From Sphagnum compactum (Eukaryota; Bryophyta; Sphagnopsida; Sphagnales), in assembly GCA_965153455.1 (NCBI GenBank), contig OZ234496.1, positions 19,150,304-19,214,303 on the forward strand: 64,000 bases of DNA. The letters run 5' to 3'. Shown here one piece after another: positions 59,832 to 64,000 of this stretch (within the stretch, counting starts at the first letter, position 1; every line of letters starts with the position of its first letter). Under the pieces are notes generated by a model that saw only the letters and a list, made by a program, of their open reading frames with translations, was not told the DNA's origin and did no database searches. The translations under genes and the position numbers were made by a program.

Positions 59832-62666
59832 GTACTTTTAAATTTGGCATTTTAACCTAGCTAGTATTCCATTCACCTTTTGTTGTGAAAGGCACTTCCA
59901 TAAGTGGATTAGTAACTTGCATTTGTTGTATGGTATGAACCATGGATTTCTTCAGATGTTCCTCTACTTCCCAATCTACTTCACTTCTTGTTATTTCTTG
60001 GCTCCAATTCCTTGAACAATTTTAGTTACCTTGTTCATCACAAACTTGCCCCTTCAATGTATTTGTGTTTTTACAACATTTTAACATTGTGTTCAAGGTT
60101 AAATGTTGATATAATCATTGATATGATGTTGTGATGGCATTGTAACATTATGTTTTGATCTAAATATTATGTTGGAATGCCATCTTAATATCATATCAAT
60201 GATTATATCAATACTTAATTTTGAACACGTTGTTAAAGTGTTGTAACATCACAAATATAGGAAGGGGGTAAGTTTGTGATGCTCCTAGTGGTTGCTACAT
60301 GCACATCTACCATATTTTAAAATGCAATTGTAATTTTCACATCAATGATAAATTTATTATTTGTGGTTTTATTTCCTATGTCCTTTAACATGTTCTACAT
60401 TTCATTGAACTTTGGACAAGTGGTGAGCTTACGCCCAATGATTCCAAAAATATGACAAGTCAATGGTTTAAGCGGTTTTGCAATGATGCATCAATTTTTG
60501 CTATTGCCATAGTTGGTTTTTCCATATTTCAACATCTTTCCACATTGTGGTTAATGTAGTGGTAATTGATGTAGTACATACTTGGTTTAACTATTATAGT
60601 TTGACATGTAATTACCATGTGGTCCTTGATACTTAAGATGTTGAAAGAAAATATTGTGTTTCATGTTTTGAAATCCCTTCTTCACATAATATGGTCGATT
60701 ATTTTGTTGCTACAATGTTGCCTTCTTCATCTGTTGCAATACAAAAATATGATTACAATCCAAACATGAATATTGGATATGAAATTGTTAGTAGTAGGTG
60801 TTTATAAATTATTGGCCAACTTCAATAATCATTCATTTGTTTTGTTGTCTCTTGTTTCAAAGGTTTTAACTATAGGTACATGTGTTCATCATTTTGCACT
60901 ATACAATATCGTTTGCAAAAAATCAATTCCGAATTATCAAATTTATAGTTTGGATAATCCTTCATGTAGTTGTTACATTACTTCAAAGCAAAGTCTTTAA
61001 ATGTGAAATTGAATATATTTGTTGTTCTTTCATCTACAATTTCCCCATGAACTTTAATGGCAACTTTAAATATTTGCTTGTGTGCAAATGGATCAAAGTT
61101 TTTCTTGTATTAAGGATAATTCAATGGTTTCTTATAAGTTCAAAAAATTGGCATTTCAAATAACTTCACAATTCTTGGAAAACATTTGGGAAGATCTAAC
61201 ATTTATCCTCCTAGATATGTTGGTAATGTTGTTGGATTGAACACTATTATTGGGGGTGCCATTGTGGTTAACATCGCAGGTACAAAGCTACAAAAATCTA
61301 CTACCAAAAGTTTCATTATTACATATCCATTATGCACTACTCCCAAAACATGTGAATGTGTCTTTTGTGTGGTGACAATTGGGTCTACAATTATAGGATG
61401 AAATTAAATCATTGGTTTTTAAAACTAGTTAAAACTCTAAGGTTCCATGTTGTGCCTGGGTCCAAGTCTAGATTTGTTCCAATAGATCTTACCCTCATCA
61501 TTGCTATTGTGGTGGACAATATTGAATATTTTAATTTCAAATTGTGCATGATGCCTCTTTGGTTGGTTTGTACAACTCCTATGGGTTGTGGGTTTTCCAT
61601 GTTCAATTTGTTGTGCACTTCTATGGTGACATGATCCATAAAGCCTTGCTTCACAAACTCATCAATGAAAAGACAATCAATAATTAGATGTGAACGTTTT
61701 GTTGACAATAGTTACATCAGTTTGGTGTAGGTTTTACTAGACAATCCTTTGTGACCTTTTATATTCCAAACCCATAATCCGTGTTGAACCATACCTAATT
61801 GATTTTGTCACATCTTTGGTACATTGTTCTATAATCTATTATCATTAGTCTTCATAGTTGCTCCTTATTGGAGACAAGTACAAATTGAATAACATGTTCC
61901 AAATGCAATTCTAGTCTTTGATGATGTTGATATAATGTTTTAATAACTTACATTTGTTCTTCTAAGTATTTTTCTTATAGTTCAATGTCTACAACTTGTT
62001 GTATTGCATGTTTAACCTCATCATTATTTAGGTCATCCTCCCATTTTTTAGGTGGTTTATTTTGAAAAATATTAAGATATTTTTTACATAGCTTGATTTT
62101 TGAAGTAAAATAGACATTATGAGAAATCACATCCGTTGAAACCACACTACCTTGCAACTAAAACTCAAAAAACAACTCATTTACAACTATTTTGCAACTA
62201 TTTATTGGGTATTATAACTAGTTTGCAACTAGCCCCCTAAAAATATAATGTATTAATAAATAAATTGTCACATTAGAAAATCAATTAGTTGTATTATAGT
62301 TGTAAGTGAGTTGAAAATGGATTTTCTATAAAGTAATTTATACACATTGTAGTCAATCATGTTTGACTTTTTCAAAAGTTGCATTGTAGTTGCATGTGGC
62401 AATTATTTTAGAACTGTTGTAAATGTGCCATTAAAACAACAACTATGTTACAACAAGGTACAATGTACATACATGTGATTATGCCATGTGTCCACATTTC
62501 CACCACCCATTATTTAATACATTTGCAACTGGTTTTCAATTATGATTCCCATTGATATAATTAGCCCAACCACTAGTGCGCCATTATTAAATTACTATTA
62601 TTTAATTATGTCATGACTATAATACAATTATTTATAACTTAATAAAGATACATATTCACTAATTAT
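59832..62666. other. AT-rich spacer, no gene recognised
   Basis: Short frames on both strands lack family motifs. One minus-strand frame (61409-61708) was examined as a possible retrotransposon protease and rejected. No RNA gene recognised. Confidence 0.45.
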
Positions 62667-62995
62667 TTATATCTTCATCATATGTCTTTCATTTTGAGTG
62701 ATTTAAAATGCTATGGGAGTGCTACTTCAAGCTTTAAAAATCATCTTTGAAATCTAAAGGAAAAGAAATAATGAATAAATAACAAGAAGAGAAATAAACT
62801 TTCCAATTTACAAAACACATTTTTTTTCCCTCTTTGGACCCCTCCTACTTTCAAACCTCATAACGTTCTTATTTTGTATTCATTTAAAACAATTTAAAAT
62901 GTATAAGAATGCCACATGAAGTTCTACAAATCATTTTGGAACTATAGTAACAATATAACAACAAATGTTTTTTTTTAGGTGTTTGGAAACTAGCC
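62667..62995. repeat. Dispersed repeat family R1, copy C
   Basis: It shares the TTCATTTTGAGTGATTTAAA, GGACCCCTCCTACTTTCAAA, GCCACATGAAGTTCTACAAA and GGTGTTTGGAAACTAGC words with copies A, B and D. It is cut at about 62995 by a different, more GC-rich sequence. Confidence 0.8.
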
Positions 62996-62997
62996 TT

Positions 62998-63914
62998 TGT
63001 CGCAACCTTAGCCTTGGGCTCGCGACCAAAGTAAGGGCCTGCAAAAGTGCGGGCCAAGAATGAAGCCCGGGAGTCACATTTTCATGCTCCCGGGAGTGTA
63101 GGAGAGTGTGAGGGAATGAACCTCCACACTCCCAAGTGAGCTCCCACTTTGGGAGTTGGAGTCCCTATGGACTTCCAAATATTCAAAGAGTGATTGCAAG
63201 GGTCAAAACTCATTGGATTGAAAAGTTCCTTATACCATTGGAAAGCTCTTGGAACGTAAATGTTTAAAATGGGTTTGCATGATCCATTTTGGGTACTTAA
63301 AACATAAATTATGGCCAAAAGAAGGGCCGGGAGTCAAATTGCCAATTGATTTTCGATCACTAAACGTCAGGAATCGCCTTGATTTAATTGCGCGAAGGTG
63401 ACATGCCACATATCGTTGAAAAGCTCTCGACAAGGTCTACAACTTTGCTTTAGAAATCATTTCAATCAAAGGTCTCCAAAAACCGTTATGGTCCTCCAAA
63501 ATCGCAAGAATCCCAATTTCGAAAATTTCGGGACTCCCAACTTGGGAGTCCTGGGACAAAATGACATTTGGGTGCTGGCCCCATGGTTAGGCACAGAGAA
63601 TATTATAAAGGGGAAGGTGGTGGCTTCCCCCAAGTCCGAGCTGTGGTGAGTCTTGTGAGTCCGTGTTTGCTCGTGGTTCGTCCGTGCACCAAAAGTGCTC
63701 CAACTATGCACTAACCAATTTGTTGTTTGGTTTGTGTAGGTCCATGTGAATAATTGACATGCTTGTCATTTGTCCTACTCCCTATCTCGGAGTTCCAACA
63801 CACCCCTCTACCCTCAAAGTGTTGCGAGCCAAAGAGCGCATCCCAACTCCTTATCTTTTCGTTATTTTCACCTTTGGACTCATAGTTGAGTCTATGAAGG
63901 AGTTTGGGGGTGTG
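62998..63914. repeat. GC-richer insert between two R1 pieces, possible solo LTR
   Basis: About 0.9 kb of clearly higher GC starts TGTCGCAACC and separates R1 copy C from the R1 piece at 63915. It contains a TATTATAAAGG word at about 63600, as in an LTR promoter, and palindromic CTCCCGGGAG and GACTCCCAACTTGGGAGTC words. Neither a clean TG..CA border nor a target duplication could be fixed by eye, so the LTR call is tentative. Confidence 0.35.
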
Positions 63915-64000
63915 TCACGCCACTTGAAGTTCTACAAATCATTTTTGAAATTTAAAAACAATAAAACAACATTAATTTTTTTAGGTGTTTGGAAACTAGC
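63915..64000. repeat. Dispersed repeat family R1, copy D (cut by window end)
   Basis: It matches 62910-62993 closely (GCCACTTGAAGTTCTACAAA to GGTGTTTGGAAACTAGC). Copies C and D thus repeat the same part of R1 about 1 kb apart in the same orientation. Confidence 0.85.

Noticed and set aside
61409-61708. Minus-strand frame with FIDEFVKQGF and VRSIGTNLDL, considered as a retrotransposon protease
   Set aside because: There is no D-S/T-G catalytic motif and no neighbouring reverse transcriptase or integrase. The resemblance is too weak to call.
1-64000. CRISPR arrays, bacterial operons, Shine-Dalgarno sites, rRNA genes
   Set aside because: None seen. Spliced genes, long AT-rich spacers and plant transposons point to a plant nuclear genome, where the bacterial features are not expected.

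Overview
The window looks like nuclear DNA of a land plant. Four protein genes or gene parts have plant-type products, and two of them have several short introns with GT..AG borders. Exons are moderately GC-rich and sit in AT-rich, transposon-filled spacer. The fragments around the genes (Helitron, CACTA-type elements, MITEs, a LINE, NBS-LRR-type leucine-rich repeats) also fit a plant. The species cannot be fixed from the sequence. A large, repeat-rich genome such as that of a fern, lycophyte or bryophyte is my guess only.

Layout. 1-7.1 kb: AT-rich spacer with no gene I can support. 7.2-14.2 kb: a broken zone with a lone first exon of an aldo/keto reductase, an exon-like piece resembling the N-terminus of a bZIP34/61-type transcription factor, a 64-bp direct repeat, and a decayed Helitron. 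The Rep half of the Helitron lies on the plus strand and its helicase half is inverted onto the minus strand. 14.5-17.4 kb: a complete seven-exon gene for a D-cysteine desulfhydrase/ACC deaminase-like PLP enzyme (plus). 20.6-22.0 kb: an uninterrupted gene for a cyclin-D1-binding protein (GCIP/CCNDBP1) homologue with a striking histidine-rich insertion (plus). 23.5-24.6 kb: an orphan leucine-rich-repeat exon (minus). 29.1-29.5 kb: a MITE. 30.2-31.2 kb: a four-helix membrane protein with a PGG-like segment (plus). 33.0-36.6 kb: a complete five-exon NAF1 gene for H/ACA snoRNP assembly (minus). 37.6-40.0 kb: degenerate tandem repeats split by a 5'-truncated LINE with target-site duplications. 40-64 kb: gene-poor, very AT-rich DNA with CACTA-type elements, an 81-bp tandem array, a 25-bp minisatellite inside a CACTA element, a roughly 30-bp degenerate array, and at least four copies of one dispersed repeat family.

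The intact genes are ordinary single-copy housekeeping types (sulfur amino acid/PLP enzyme, cell-cycle regulator, snoRNP assembly) and do not form a pathway. The least expected items are the His-rich insertion in the GCIP homologue, the internally inverted Helitron next to gene fragments, and the CACTA element carrying a 1-kb minisatellite. Exon borders were worked out by hand from reading-frame phase, splice sites and remembered family sequence. No database search was possible.
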